From: Sistotremastrum niveocremeum HHB9708
Taxonomy: Eukaryota; Basidiomycota; Agaricomycetes; Sistotremastrales; Sistotremastraceae
NCBI GenBank assembly: GCA_001630475.1
Contig: KV419407.1
Coordinates: forward strand, 558,001 to 622,000
Direction of reading: 5' to 3'
DNA: 64,000 nt
This document shows positions 38,596 to 49,772 of this stretch, piece after piece. Positions within the stretch are counted from its first letter, which is position 1, and each line of letters starts with the position of its first letter. The translations under genes were made by a program, and so were the position numbers. The notes under the pieces were generated by a model. It was not told the origin of the DNA and did no database searches. It saw nothing but the letters and a program-made list of their open reading frames with translations.

Positions 38596-39165
38596 CGAGG
38601 GGGTTCACGACGAGCAGAGAGGGCGGGAGCGACTTGCCTGCTGTCCATCTAATGGACGGACGACGAGGAGATGGGGGCGGAGGAGAAGGAGATGCCGTCA
38701 GTTTTGAGGTCGGCTGAAGAAAGCGCCAGCCCACCTCTATTACATGATTGCTACTTGCTCTGCGGGGATCGTCTGCGCCAGCATACATAGACCATACACG
38801 CTGCATTACACTATACAAACACGGGCAGAACGGCAGAGACGACGACGAGATAAGGAACAACTATCGACGCTCTCCTTGCATTTTCCAATTTTCTGGCCAC
38901 GGCATCCGCCTGCTTTGATCTAAATACAGCCACCGCCTTGTTCTCGCCCGCCCCTCGGCACTCCGTCCGCAGCCGTATCCTCGTCGTCGTCGTCGTCGTC
39001 GCCGACCTCTATTTGCGGACACCCTCGTCGTCCAATATTATTTCTGCAAATTAAGCAACGGAGGACCCCAAAACACGCCTCGGTTCAACGCGGCGTTCTA
39101 TTAATAGACCCGTCTCGGCTGTCGTCACTCGCACGGTGATATCCGGGTTCTCGGCTCCTTCCAAC
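38596..39165. other. Divergent intergenic region, tetraspanin / CBP3
   Basis: These 570 bp separate two diverging genes and should contain both promoters. The region near CBP3 is CT-rich and includes a (TCG)7 microsatellite at 38981-39001. I find no further gene. Confidence 0.5.
38981..39001. repeat. (TCG)7 microsatellite
   Basis: Seven perfect TCG units lie about 165 bp upstream of the CBP3 start, in a pyrimidine-rich stretch that is probably promoter or 5' leader. Confidence 0.9.
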
Positions 39166-40223
39166 ATGCTTTCTCGTCTCAGCCGTGCGTCGAGCAGACA
39201 CCTCGTCCTTCGTCGTTTTCTCGCTGCCTCGCCCTCAAAGCACCCCCATGAACAGTCCCAGCTGCCGTCGTCGAGTACCAAGTACCCGAAACCATATTAT
39301 CATGTCGAACGTGCACCTCCACCACCTTCAAAAATAACCCGCACAATCGAGCAAAATCCTACTCTTCGTGCCGTCGTCCTGAAACTCGCCGCCCTGATGG
39401 GCTACAACAGTCCCGCACAGGTCGCTCAGCGACAGGCTCTACGCATATATCAAAATGCCGTTCGAAACGTCGATGATCAGGAACGCGCTTTCTGGCACAA
39501 CGGTTCGCAGTTTGCTCTTGTGAATTAAATTTGCTAATAAACCGACGCAGAGTGTAGTCTCCCACCTACCTTCCAGACTTGGTTCACGGTCGTAAACTTG
39601 CATATCTGGCTCTTGACTGTCCGACTGCGAGCTCTGCCTCCACCCCATGGCACACATTACATCCAGGGCCTGATCGATCACTTTTTCGAAGACGTTGAAG
39701 ATCGAATACGTACCGTCCTCTCGAAACGAGCTCCCGATCGTCTAGTGACGCGTCATCTAAAAGTGACTATCTCTTTCGCGTACTTTCGTTCAAGCTGACC
39801 ACATTTCAGATCTGTCGAGACCAATGGCAAGGTCTTGGTTTGGCCTTCGATTACGGTCTTGTGACGTCAGATGTTGAAGTCGCTGCAGCCGTCTGGCGCA
39901 ATTTTCTCGGCGCTCGAGGAGCCCTAGGCCTTGAAGGCCGTGGTCAGGTAGTCAACTACGCTGGTCTCGAGAAGCCCACTCCTGAGCAGCTCGTTCGCGA
40001 CCCTGACGCCGACGACGGGAGTGGTGTTCGAGATTTTGAGGGAGAAGAACGCGATAAATACGTTAAATTTCCCGAGCTGATGTGGACGGTGACAGCCTAT
40101 ATCAGAAGGGAAATCGCGCGTTTGGAGGCTATCCCTGATGCAGATATTATGGCAAACGGAGAAGTCGGTCAATTCGGCAGAATTATTGTTAGAGAAGATA
40201 CTCTGCCATCGGAGGACTCTTGA
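39166..40223 (+). CDS. CBP3: Ubiquinol-cytochrome c chaperone CBP3 (UQCC1 homologue)
   Basis: Cbp3, with Cbp6, binds the mitoribosome tunnel exit and newly made cytochrome b to start assembly of respiratory complex III. The chosen ATG gives MLSRLSRASSRHLVLRRFLA, an Arg/Ser/Leu-rich mitochondrial presequence; an in-frame ATG 30 bp upstream (39136) is less typical. The core carries LKLAALMGYNSPAQVAQRQA, then LPPTFQTWFTVVNLHIWLLT, VRLRALPPPHGTHYIQGLID and HFFEDVEDRIR, all strongly conserved in the UQCC family. ICRDQWQGLGLAFDYGLVTS and AVWRNFLGARGALG complete the fold. The C-terminal part contains ELMWTVTAYIRREIARLE. Three introns interrupt it. Confidence 0.93.
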
Positions 40224-40273
40224 GTTGTGTATTTCTTATGTGATGCATTCTGTGTCTGTGAGTACTATACAAT

Positions 40274-41457
40274 TTAATGTGCGGCTGTCGTAGCCCATTC
40301 TTTGGGTTCGCGCAAAACAGCCAGTAGCTTTGCTTCTTCAGTATCTTCTTGTGTTCCCATATCACTCATATACTCCCATCTCGCAATCTCTGGTAAACTC
40401 ATCAGTATGCTCTCGATCCGCGCTCCCGGAGTCTGCAACCCAAACTTGGTGCCTCTGTCGTAGACAAGATTGAATTCGACATAACGGCCCCGTCGAATGA
40501 GTTGCCATCTCCGTTGCGTGTCCGTCCAAGGAGTGGCATGTCGTTTCTCCAAAATAGGCACGTATGATTGAACGAACGAGTTGCCACACGACTGGACAAA
40601 TGCGAAGATATCCTGCGGAGTCTTTGGTTTCGTCTTATTGGCCTCCTCCGACAGTCGTTTATGATCTGCAGGAGACAGATCGTCGAAGAAGATGCCTCCA
40701 ATACCCCGCGTTTCCTTTCGATGAGGAATATAGAAATATTCGTCGCACCATTTCTTAAATGCGGGGTAGAGAGCTTCATGATGGGGATCACAGGCTGATT
40801 TGAGAGTATCGTGGAAGTGTGCGGCATCCTCAGGGTAGAGGTAGGATGGAGTGAGATCGGAACCCCCACCAAACCACCAAGCTATAACTTTCCCCTGTGC
40901 TTTATCGGCCGAGTACAGCTGAGGAGGGGTAGCATCCGATTCTTCGGCTGCTTCTGATATTTCGAAATATCGATAGTTGGCATGGACAGTGGGCGCATGA
41001 GGATTGCGAGGATGAATGACCAGACTCAGGCCAGCCGCGAAGAAGGGCAGACTCTTTCCACTTTCTGGGTCATAGGGAATTTCAGAATGATCTGCCCGCA
41101 TCTGCGCGATGGCCTTTGGAGGCAGTTGGCCATGAACAACGGAAATGTTAACCCCGGCTTTCTCGAGGATGGTCTGGTGGGCAGTAGCGTCTTTCGACTC
41201 GGGATCGACGGCAAAGACGCAAGACTGGCCTAATCCTCCTTCAGACCGAACCTAAGTCAAAGCCTACACTGTCAAGTAGACTCGAGATCAGAATCGCATA
41301 GCGGGCGTACCCAAGAATCGCGCTTGAAAGGCGCCGCACTGGGATCAAGCTTCTCCAGAGCTTCAACGATGGATGTCTGCAGACTGATAATGTAGTCTGT
41401 CACTTGATCTCGCATCGGCTTCGTGGCTGCCATCGTTGTCGTGGTTGGAACGGACAA
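40274..41457 (-). CDS. HEM13: Oxygen-dependent coproporphyrinogen III oxidase (HEM13)
   Basis: This enzyme decarboxylates coproporphyrinogen III to protoporphyrinogen IX in haem synthesis. The first exon (start 41457) holds [20 protein letters not shown] and the FKRDSWVR start of the conserved domain. The rest, mostly one exon, carries [96 protein letters not shown] and [17 protein letters not shown]. These are the family's substrate-binding and catalytic blocks. The protein is about 375 residues and has no obvious mitochondrial presequence, as in yeast where the enzyme is cytosolic. It converges with CBP3, their stops only 50 bp apart. Confidence 0.97.
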
Positions 41458-41775
41458 GTTACCTCCTTGTGCTTTCGAGCCATCGAATAGGCTCTCGTGA
41501 GAATCAGACGCTCGGCTGAACGGCTTTTCAGTCCATTATCTCCGACATGCAATTTCGAGTCGAGTCAAAATAATATCTTTTGATTTATTTGGGCAGATAG
41601 GTCCAGGGGATTCAGTCAAAATCTTACATGATGGCACCGACATCTCAGTAATTTCGCAAAAGGAGTCACGGTCTAATCGGGCGCTAAGCTGGTGGCAACA
41701 TTTTCTTCGGAGTCTGAAAATAGTCCAACACTCCTTTCACGAACGACCAAGGATCTTTTTTTACGTGAGGTCAAT
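41458..41775. other. Divergent intergenic region, HEM13 / SNU13
   Basis: These 318 bp separate two diverging start codons. I see no gene or repeat. A reading frame runs upstream of the SNU13 start but shows no family support. Confidence 0.5.
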
Positions 41776-42310
41776 ATGAGCGAACAACGAGGAAAAGCAT
41801 GGCCTCTCGCTGATGCCACTCTTACCAACTCTGTATGCATGAGCAAGTCTACCGATAATTTTGTGGCTGACCCTGCGACAGATCCTGGACTTGGTCGAAC
41901 AGGCTTCTCAGTACAAGCAATTGAAGAAGGGTGCTAACGAAGGTACGCCTCCTCATACGTCTTGGGCATTCGATGTTCTGATGACTTTTCTTTCCCAAAG
42001 CTACCAAGACTCTCAACAGAGGCATTGCCGAGTTCATCGTCTTGACTGCTGATACCGAGCCCATTGAGATTCTCCTCCATCTCCCTCTTCTTTGCGAGGA
42101 CAAGGTGCGAATGTTACCAATACCACCAACGATCACTAACACCGCCTTCAGAACGTCCCATATGTCTTCGTTCCTTCCAAGACTGCCCTTGGACGCGCCT
42201 GTGGCGTTTCACGACCTGTCATCGCTGCCAGTGTCACCACCAACGAGTCCAAGGAACTTAGCAGCCAGATCCAGACTATCAAGGATGCTATTGAGAAGAT
42301 CATGTACTAG
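41776..42310 (+). CDS. SNU13: U4/U6.U5 snRNP and C/D-box snoRNP protein SNU13 (15.5K, L7Ae family)
   Basis: SNU13 binds kink-turns in U4 snRNA and box C/D snoRNAs. Splicing of four exons gives 126 residues: [74 protein letters not shown], then [20 protein letters not shown] and a C-terminal helix ending AIEKIMY. The [12 protein letters not shown] segment is the kink-turn-binding motif, and the length equals that of yeast and human proteins. The reading frame continues upstream of the chosen ATG, but similarity begins at this methionine. Confidence 0.96.
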
Positions 42311-42510
42311 TTTTCTATTGGTGCCCTTGAATGATGATACCTGGCCTGTCGATTTGTAGAACGAGCTCGTGGTCCCTCGTGGGCCTTGCGTGAACTTTTG
42401 AAATTGTGAGACGTGATATAATAAAGGATAATAATGGGCGGGTGGATGATACAGGCTGAATGATGGATAACAGGCTCTACAAATGGAGGGTGGACAATAT
42501 AACGCGCGCT

Positions 42511-43659
42511 TCAACCTAGTCTCTTCCAGAAGTTCGCAGCAGAAAACGGTAGCGATCGTCTTTTCTTCGTTTTGGGGGTGGAGAACTTTATGGGAGCATC
42601 GGGATCTACTGTTGCATCAAGGCTTCGGACAGAGCCCTACGATCCAATCTTAGCTTAAGAAGTATTGCGGCAGACAGTGACTCACGGGAAGATTTTCCAT
42701 GAACGCTTTCACTTCCCCGTCAAGGGACGCCGTAACACCAGAGTCATGAGTGGGTTGGGATTCGTAAAGATCTTTCGGAGGTCCATGAACAGCCATGCTA
42801 TGATGTCTTTTTGTCGGAGTAGGAGGCAGACTGCCTAAGGAGCTCGTCTATAGCCGTTGGTCAGATGACAATGATACCACAAAATGCATTGAACTCACTC
42901 TGCTTCTTTTACTTCTCTTTGACCCGCGATAGCTCCCTTCTCCCTCATCTTCAAAAACGACATCTAACGTTCGTCCACTGGCTGGCGAAGAGGATGGTAA
43001 CATATCGAATCGAGACGATGGAGGAAATCGCTGAGGAGGCGATGAAGGTGGTGAGACGTGCTTCAGGATCTCTTCTAGTACATTAGATCCTTCGTCAACC
43101 TGACTCTGGCGACGGGTTCTGTCACGAGACCATCAGAAAGAATGGATGGATCTGACAAGGTTGACCAACATAGTAAAGCCCAGAAGTTCTTCCAAACAAT
43201 TCAAAAGCTCAATAGTAGTTTCAAAGGAATAGATAGGTATTTTGAGCGGTGGTGGGAAATTTCGATTCAGGTCTCGGGCGACTTCGAACAGCTGGTCCCA
43301 CTCCATGTCTCTCAATTCATCGTGACAACAGAAAGGCCTTTCATCAAGCCTGTGACGATGCTGGTGAGTGGAAGCGCAAGATGTGGAAGAGGATAATATT
43401 TACTGGACGCTGTATGACAGTGTCAATTTAAGGATCGGCAAGAACTGAAGCACGAGACTGACATGATAACAGTGTCGCCCTCATCAATGGCGAGGAGAAA
43501 ACTTGTCCGACTCGAAATTGGCTTGGGAGGGATGATAGTACCGGTGCTCGCGCTTGCGCTAGGGTGACCTTTGTCGCCATGTGAATCGCCCCAGGAGAGT
43601 CGACGAAACGACTTGAGAGCTTTCTCTTTGAGAGAACGAGATGGAGTCAAGGACGCCAT
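42511..43659 (-). CDS. Unrecognised protein, basic and Ser/Pro-rich
   Basis: I do not recognise this gene. The first exon (start 43659) encodes MASLTPSRSLKEKALKSFRR and FLLAIDEGDTVIM. A second exon, joined at a CAG before 43370, gives ELRDMEWDQLFEVARDLNRN then FPPPLKIPIYSFETTIELLN, a folded-looking segment. A third (about 43100-42890) is disordered: LKHVSPPSSPPQRFPPSSRF and EDEGEGSYRGSKRSKRSR. The fourth gives SSLGSLPPTPTKRHHSMAVH and DGEVKAFMENLP; the last ends FSTPKTKKRRSLPFSAANFW and KRLG. Proline-directed serines (SPP, TPTK, STPK) and basic clusters suggest a phosphorylated nuclear protein, but that is inference. Splice sites are consistent, which supports a real gene. Confidence 0.55.
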
Positions 43660-44961
43660 TGGCGTGGAAGAGGAGGGCTAGCGGACAGAGCGAATAGAAT
43701 GTGGAATAAGGTGTGGCAGACGAGCAAGCACAGAATATTTCGAACTGCATTTGGGTGGCATTGAAGGGGATCCGCATACATGCTCGTGCCACTCCCAGTC
43801 AGTTGAAACCCGGCGTCTTCCCTGGTCCATGACGATCAACCAAACTCCCTGCCGGCAGATACAGATATGCTGATTTCTTCATCCATTCTTGTCAATAAAT
43901 TGAGACTGCGAAATCGTCAAGATCATCGTGGGTGTAGCAGACCCATCCTCGACTTTTTGAATGCTTTGAACCCCAGGCTATTCCCGCGATCATTCATCCC
44001 TGCAATGCCCATCATTGAAAGCTTCCGTCCAGTCGGCATACTCGAGTTTACGGTCTGAATGGGATGACCAAGACATCGAAAAGTTGAGCTCGGGCCTTCT
44101 GCGGTAAATAGAGGGCAAAGAACACTCTTGACGGCTAAGCGGCAGCCGGGCGCGACGTTCGAACGAACATGTGGGTCACGGAGCCAGCTACCAGCTCGCA
44201 TGTCTCGACCAAACTGCTGAGTCACTTGTACTCGTCTGAGCTTCCTTCCACCGTCTGCAACCCTCGATGATATCTCGGGCAAACACTTGTTCTGGTATCT
44301 TTGGCCGTCCCCACTGGGCTCAGCGTCACGGTAGATTGTCCACGTGTAGTGTGCTAGCCTGAATCTGTGGATAAGCTGCCGTACTGCCCCGATTCTACGG
44401 ACATCTCCAGGGTGTTATGCCCCTGCAGGCAATCCAGCCAAAGGAGTGGTGATCGCAATTTAGGCACGGGGTTCGATAAGACGAGCGTCTCCGCGTGATG
44501 CATCTCAAGATGCACGCTGCAAAAGGAGCCGTTCGTCTCGTTCGTTGAATAGCCTTGATCTCCATTCTGTCAATTGGAACCGATGACATTCCGGACCCCA
44601 GACGGCCACCTTGCCAGAGTTCCTGCCGAGGAGAATTATCGCTTATTGTACCCCTCAGCTGCTATCAAGACCAGTGCCGCTATGGGCTGATGCCAGATGG
44701 AGATCTTGCATTGGTGGGAGTCTACGCTACGAGAAAGTCAAACTTGAACGAGCTGCAAAAAGTGGACGAAATACAACGTCAAATACGTCAGTCTGGCTAA
44801 GGACGCAGGGTCATCATCAAACCACTATAAAAGCTGCAAGCGACAGGCCATGCAACCGAGAGCCCGCCCTCGTGCATCAACCTGCTCGCGTAAAACTTTG
44901 CTCTGTCCATTTAATCATTCACGTACCTCTCGAACCATCTACCCATTAAACCTCGGACAAC
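43660..44961. other. Gene-poor interval between two orphan genes
   Basis: These 1.3 kb contain only short open frames without splice-consistent extension or recognisable similarity. The longest, 119 codons on the minus strand at 43923-44282, has biased but unremarkable composition. The right end holds a TATA box (44826-44833) and leader for the gene starting at 44962. Confidence 0.5.
44826..44833 (+). promoter_or_regulatory. TATA box upstream of the small orphan gene
   Basis: TATAAAAG lies 129 bp upstream of the ATG at 44962, followed by a CT-rich leader (around CGTACCTCTCGAACCATCTA). This arrangement is typical of regulated fungal genes with a focused start site. Confidence 0.5.
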
Positions 44962-45601
44962 ATGCAGACGAAGCTAGGGCACTCATTGAGATCAGTAAGT
45001 GGGGCGGTCTGACATCGGGATTAGAGCTCCTGCTAATTCAGTGTACCCTCAGAGATCCGAATTGAGCCATCGTCAAGAAGGTGTTAGCGCTACACCTCCA
45101 GAGTATGGAAATGTATGATTCAGTTCATCGAACTCGTCAAGCAGAGCTCATTGTCATTCTCTCTAGATCATCCTTAGCTCGAACACGATCAGGAATACTC
45201 AGGTTCGTTCTTTGATTTATTGAATACTTCCGTTCTGACAGATTGGCTTTTAGACTCACGGCAACCTTCCGTCGTATGAGAACCACCATCTGAGCCCCCT
45301 GATCGTAGGATCGACGCTGACTAGCCATATCTGCGTCTTGCCTACGGTGAGCCTACTGTTCGATGATACTTCTTGTGTGTTCCTGAACTTGCACCAGGCT
45401 CGTCCCATCCAACTCGCACCTGCGTCTCAATGTCAGGCACCCCGTAAACCCCAACGCTCCACGCTCACTCGGTTCTTGTCCCGCATGAATACGCCTTCAA
45501 GAAGTCGACAGGCATCTGATGTGAGTGGCTGCACCCAGAGTTCGATGTTAAATGCTAACATTTTAATACAGGAGCTGGAGGACGACAACCGAGGGTGGTG
45601 A
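44962..45601 (+). CDS. Small orphan protein, six short exons, 124 residues
   Basis: I do not recognise this gene. Six exons join in one frame with good GT-AG sites: MQTKLGHSLRS, RSELSHRQEGVSATPPEYGN, IILSSNTIRNTQ, THGNLPSYENHHLSPLIVG through HICVLPT, ARPIQLAPASQCQAPRKPQR through SRSRQASD, and ELEDDNRGW. Predicted intron lengths are about 50-60 nt, like the neighbours', which is the main support. A TATA box and CT-rich leader lie upstream. The product is Ser/Arg/Pro-rich and has no signal peptide or membrane segment. An acidic end follows a basic RFLSRMNTPSRSRQ segment. The fourth intron (45347-45397) is 51 nt and stop-free, so retention would keep the frame. Confidence 0.55.
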
Positions 45602-46570
45602 GGTTCGAGGGCCGTATATTCATATTCTATCTTTATTATTCGACGCCCATACCCTCTTTCGCTGGACATGTACTAGTACCATACCCATATATTATCAGAC
45701 ATCATTGTGGCTAACGTGAGGTCATTGTTTGGAGTACGGCAAGGTCCGTCGCCCGCGAAACCTCGAGGCCAGACGCATGGATCAACACGAACCTGAGTGC
45801 AGTGGGAAGTTCTGGCGGAGCGTCTGGCTTGTCTCCAGTGAACTGCCAGGCTGAAAGAACAAGAGCGGACGACATGTCGTGAGTATTGTTTGAGTTGGGG
45901 CTGGACGGAGAATTGCTGCTGAACAGATTCGCCGAGTAGCTTGGGTGACCAGATCCGTCGTCAAGTGTCCGATGTCGACAGCCACAAGAACGTCAACAGT
46001 GCACTCATCGGTGGCCTCGTTGGCGGGCTCTCGGGTGCGGCGTTGCTCGTGTTCATCGTCGTTGTTCTGTGGAGAACGCGGACGGCGCTAAGGCCGAGGA
46101 TCGCTGAGAACGTGGAAAGTGGCTCATCGACAAAGACAACCATCACTACGAATTATTAGCGAAATAGGTCAGTAATAATCGTGTTCCTGGCGGCTCAGAA
46201 TTCATCCACTGAACACTCCCAGTTTGATTATCTAGCTACATGTTAACCACGTCTATACCCACGAACTCTAATGTTAATGCCCTCAATACCATCCACAATA
46301 CATCCGCTATACCCATTACAAACGAGCCTCTGCTTGGATTCTACCCCTGATTGTCCGGTGCTATTGGATTGCCGAGCTTGCCGAGTACTCATATGAGAAT
46401 GAACCCTTTCTGATTACTATGCTCTTCCAAGTCGCCATGGTGCTCAATATCCGGTCTCGCCGTCCTCATGTGCTTATAATGCCTTGACTTCCTGTTCTCG
46501 TGCTGCAAGTTTCTCTCCGTTCTCTGTTCTCTATTTCTTCTCTTTGTCTTCTGGATCCGGATTCAGCAAA
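45602..46570. other. Interval between the orphan gene and GH128
   Basis: Apart from the membrane-protein fragment at 45715-46159, these 969 bp hold no recognisable gene. The part from 46160 to 46570 is probably the GH128 promoter and leader, with a long CT-rich stretch from about 46490. Confidence 0.5.
45715..46159 (+). pseudogene. Fragment of a single-pass membrane protein (5' part not found)
   Basis: Two exons can be joined over a 61-nt intron (45879-45939). The first gives a Ser/Gly-rich stretch, AWINTNLSAVGSSGGASGLS then PVNCQAERTRADDM. The second gives VSDVDSHKNVNSALIGGLVG, a hydrophobic run GGLSGAALLVFIVVVLW, a basic stop-transfer RTRTALRPR and a Ser/Thr-rich tail ending TTITTNY. Such an ectodomain-helix-basic tail layout is common in fungal cell-surface sensors. 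No start codon precedes it in frame before a stop at 45712. It is either a 5'-truncated gene remnant or the last exons of a gene whose first exon I could not find. Confidence 0.35.
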
Positions 46571-47767
46571 ATGCAGCTCACTCTCTCTTTCCTCGCTCTC
46601 GCTTCACTCCTCTCCTTCACCAATGCCTCCCCCGTTCCAGACCCCGCAGCCATGAGCCAGTACGGTTGTTCCTTATGGGGCACCACGACTCTTGTCGTGA
46701 CACGTACCATAACCAAGTCTTCCACAGCTACCAGCACTCCCGGTGCTGTTCTCGCCGTATCCTCGTCGCATTCATCCGTCCCCACTACCACCTCTCATAC
46801 TTCCACTGTGGTCACTTCCACCGCTCACCCAACATCGACTGTTAAAGTAGTCACCCCAACCACGTCCTCTAGTACGCCTGCGGCCACCAAAGTCGCTTCT
46901 GTCGCTCCCCTCAAAAACAAGAAGGGTCTGAGCTTCAACAATGTCGCTGCTACGACCCCTTTCGTAAATGCGTACGTTTTTTGCTTATGTTGACTGTTCA
47001 GTGTACTCATACATGTTCGTAGCGCTTCTTGGGCTTACAACTGGGATAAAGTTCCCGGAGGTACCCTCTCCAAGAACTTCCTCTACGTGCCGATGCTCTG
47101 GGGTGCCGACAGCGGTCACACGGCAAACTGGATTTCAACCGCAACCACCGCCATCGCGAACGGTGCAGAATATCTCCTCGGTTTCAACGAACCTGATCTC
47201 AGTTCTCAATCCAACTTGACTCCGGCCCAAGCTGCAGCTGCCTGGAAGACGTATATGCAGCCTTTCGCCGGCAAAGTCAAACTCATTAGTCCTGCTATCA
47301 CTAATGGCTTCTCTACCACTGCTCCTCTCATGGGAACACCGTGGATGGACGCTTTCCTTGCTGCTTGCACCGGCTGTACTATTGATGGCATTGCCATGCA
47401 TATCTACGACTCAGCCACGAATGTAGCATACTACAAGAACTACATTACTTCCATCGTGAGTCTCTCAGACCGCCTCCATTTGAGAATGCTCAGATTTTGT
47501 CCAGGGTACTAAGTATGGCAAGCCCGTCTGGGTAACCGAGTTCGGTGCAAGTGGTACCACCGCCCAGCAGCAAACATTCTTGGAAACGATGCTGCCATTC
47601 CTGGATAACCTGTCTTCTGTCCAAGCTTGTGAGGATAGTCTGAATTCAGTTATATATGTCCACTGACGCTCTTTTCCCTAGACGCTTATTTCGGGGATTT
47701 GTCTGGCATCCTTGTCAATTCCGATAACTCCATCTCACCTCTTGGTCAAACGTATGCTTCCGCATGA
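46571..47767 (+). CDS. GH128 endo-beta-1,3-glucanase (Asl1-like), secreted
   Basis: GH128 enzymes cleave beta-1,3-glucan in fungal cell walls. The start at 46571 gives a classic signal peptide, MQLTLSFLALASLLSFTNAS. A Ser/Thr-rich linker of about 90 residues follows, probably O-mannosylated. The catalytic barrel starts AASWAYNWDKVPGGTLSKNF then VPMLWGADSGHTANWI. Catalytic glutamates lie in YLLGFNEPDLSSQSN (acid/base) and PVWVTEFGASGTTAQQQ (nucleophile). DGIAMHIYDSA and YAYFGDLSGILVNSDNSISP complete the domain, which ends LGQTYASA. A more upstream in-frame ATG (46484) would disrupt the signal peptide, so it was not used. Confidence 0.92.
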
Positions 47768-48113
47768 GCAACGCGACCAAACATATGCTGGCTTGAAGCC
47801 ATTTCTTCATATCTTGAACCGTTACTTACGGTTGATCTGCCCCAGTCGGCAGAGCGTTGACGATTCCACCTTGGGTTTATTTGTTTTGCTAGTGTTGATA
47901 ACTAGCTTGCTAGAAGCAACTGTCTCTCTGTCTCTCGTTTCGAATACCATTGTGACCATGCATGGCTGGGAAACATTTCCCTTCTGAGATTACGGGCCTG
48001 TCAGGCGAATGAGAACCTTCGATTGCGCCACGGGAAACCACATGTCCAAGAGCCTATAACTGCAAGTATTCTTGAGAGAATGGACGTGAGATCTACATCT
48101 ACTCGAACTGATC
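47768..48113. other. Intergenic region, GH128 3' flank / oxygenase promoter
   Basis: These 346 bp lie between two genes on the plus strand. I see no gene, repeat or clear regulatory motif. Confidence 0.5.
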
Positions 48114-49619
48114 ATGCCCGCCGTCATTCGTCCATATACACCTCATTATGTCCATCCTCCTCCAACGACAGAACCTCGTTAGTTCTACCTTCATAGATAA
48201 TCTATTCGTGTAATTCTCACTTGATATTTCGACAGTGGACTATGCAGATCTTGAAGTGATCGATCTGAGTCTCGCTAGGACGCCCGAGGGTCGTAAAGCA
48301 CTCGCGAATCAAGTTCGAAATGCAATGCGCACAAGCGGATTCTTCTATTGCATAAACCACGGATACACACCAGAACAAGTGAATCCCCCCAAGCCAATAA
48401 TCCTTGATTTTTGTTCCCTGACTCCCAGAAGACAGATAGAATATTCGACATCGCCGACGTCCCTTTTGCACGAGTTGCACCTGAGGAAAAACAACAATAT
48501 GCCGGGAAGATGAAAGAAGTTGGTTCTTATCAGGGGTATAAACCGCGATCGTATTGGCATATAGATGCTGGGGTACAGGACCAGAATGAGCATTATAATG
48601 GTGAGTTGCTGTGAGATAGTTGGCAAAAGACAGTGATGGTCCTCATAGACGGCCACAGTGAACCGGGACGTCACTAAGAAAGCACACCCGGAACCTCTGC
48701 GTCCGTTCCTGCCGGAAATTGAGGCATTTGCGCGATATAATCATGAGAACGTCTTGCATCCTATTCTAAGGTACTCTTGCGTCGTCGTACTGTTACTGCT
48801 GGCTAAGGAGATCAAGGTTGCTTGCTCTTGGTCTGGAATTGCCTGAGGAAACGTTTGTCAACATACATGGCTACAAAAGCGTCGGAGAGACATACGGTAA
48901 AGCTTCTCATTTGAAAGACATCATGATTTCCTGAAATAGACTTAGTCAGATTCATGAAATAGTGAGCACGCAGGAGAGCGAGGGCCGAAAACTCGATCCG
49001 ACGATGTTGCTAGTTATCCGCGATCTGAAGACGACGAGAACAAAACCAATAATGTCTGGCTGAAAGGACATACTGGTATCCTGTCATGTCAGTCCCGGAG
49101 AAGTTTGACTTATCTCAGCTAGACTTTGGGAGTGTCACGATACTATGGAGTCAACCAGTCTCGGCCTTGCAGATTCTCTCCCCCGATGGCGCCTGGCGAT
49201 GGGTCAAGCACATTGACAACGCGCTGGTAAGCCTGGAGACTTGGCCATAGCGTCTTGATGATGTATTCGAACCATAGGTGATCAATGCTGGCGACTGTTT
49301 GGAATTCTTGTCGGGAGGTTTCTACAAAGCCACAATCCATCGAGTAGTCCAGCCTCCAGAAGATCAACGAGGTTACACCCGCTTGGGAGTCTTTTACTTC
49401 TGCATACCTGATGACGAAGTGAAACTGGTCCCATTCTCAGAATCTCCTGTGTTGCAAGATCAAGGCATCATTCGGAGATTTCCTGACGAGGCGGCTCCGC
49501 TCGTGGAGGCCTGGAGAAAAGCCCGAACCAGAGCCTATGGTCAAAGCGAATTGAAGAAGACTGATCAGAGAACAGAAGAAGAAATCATCAATGGTGTAGT
49601 AGTAAAACATTACAATTAG
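48114..49619 (+). CDS. 2-oxoglutarate/Fe(II)-dependent dioxygenase (isopenicillin-N-synthase-like)
   Basis: This is a cytosolic non-haem iron oxygenase of the DIOX_N/2OG-FeII_Oxy family. The start at 48114 gives MPAVIRPYTPHYVHPPPTTE. The DIOX_N domain follows: VDYADLEVIDLSLARTPEG, RNAMRTSGFFYCINHGYT and FDIADVPFARVAPEEKQQY. The catalytic jelly roll carries RFMKYYP, WLKGHTDFGSVTILW (HxD of the iron triad), VINAGDCLEFLSGGFYKATI, HRVVQPPEDQRGYTRLGVFY (distal His and the 2-oxoglutarate-binding Arg). The C terminus ends EEEIINGVVVKHYN. All iron and co-substrate ligands are present. There is no biosynthetic cluster around it, so a specific substrate cannot be inferred. Confidence 0.9.
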
Positions 49620-49772
49620 TCTTGAGATAAAGCGCCAATAAGATGGAACTTCCGGTACCATGATTATCTACATATACAGGTGAAAAGTTCTATACACTTT
49701 GAGGGTCAAGTTGAGCACAAAAATACATATAAGTTAGCATTGACAGAATCTGGAGCAAGGCTTAGACGATTG

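Noticed and set aside
43923-44282. 119-codon minus-strand frame
   Set aside because: No recognisable motif, no splice-consistent neighbours, no promoter features. Treated as chance.
48114-49619. Biosynthetic cluster around the 2OG-Fe(II) oxygenase
   Set aside because: No backbone synthase, tailoring enzyme or cluster regulator is next to it; neighbours are a glucanase and BRCA2.
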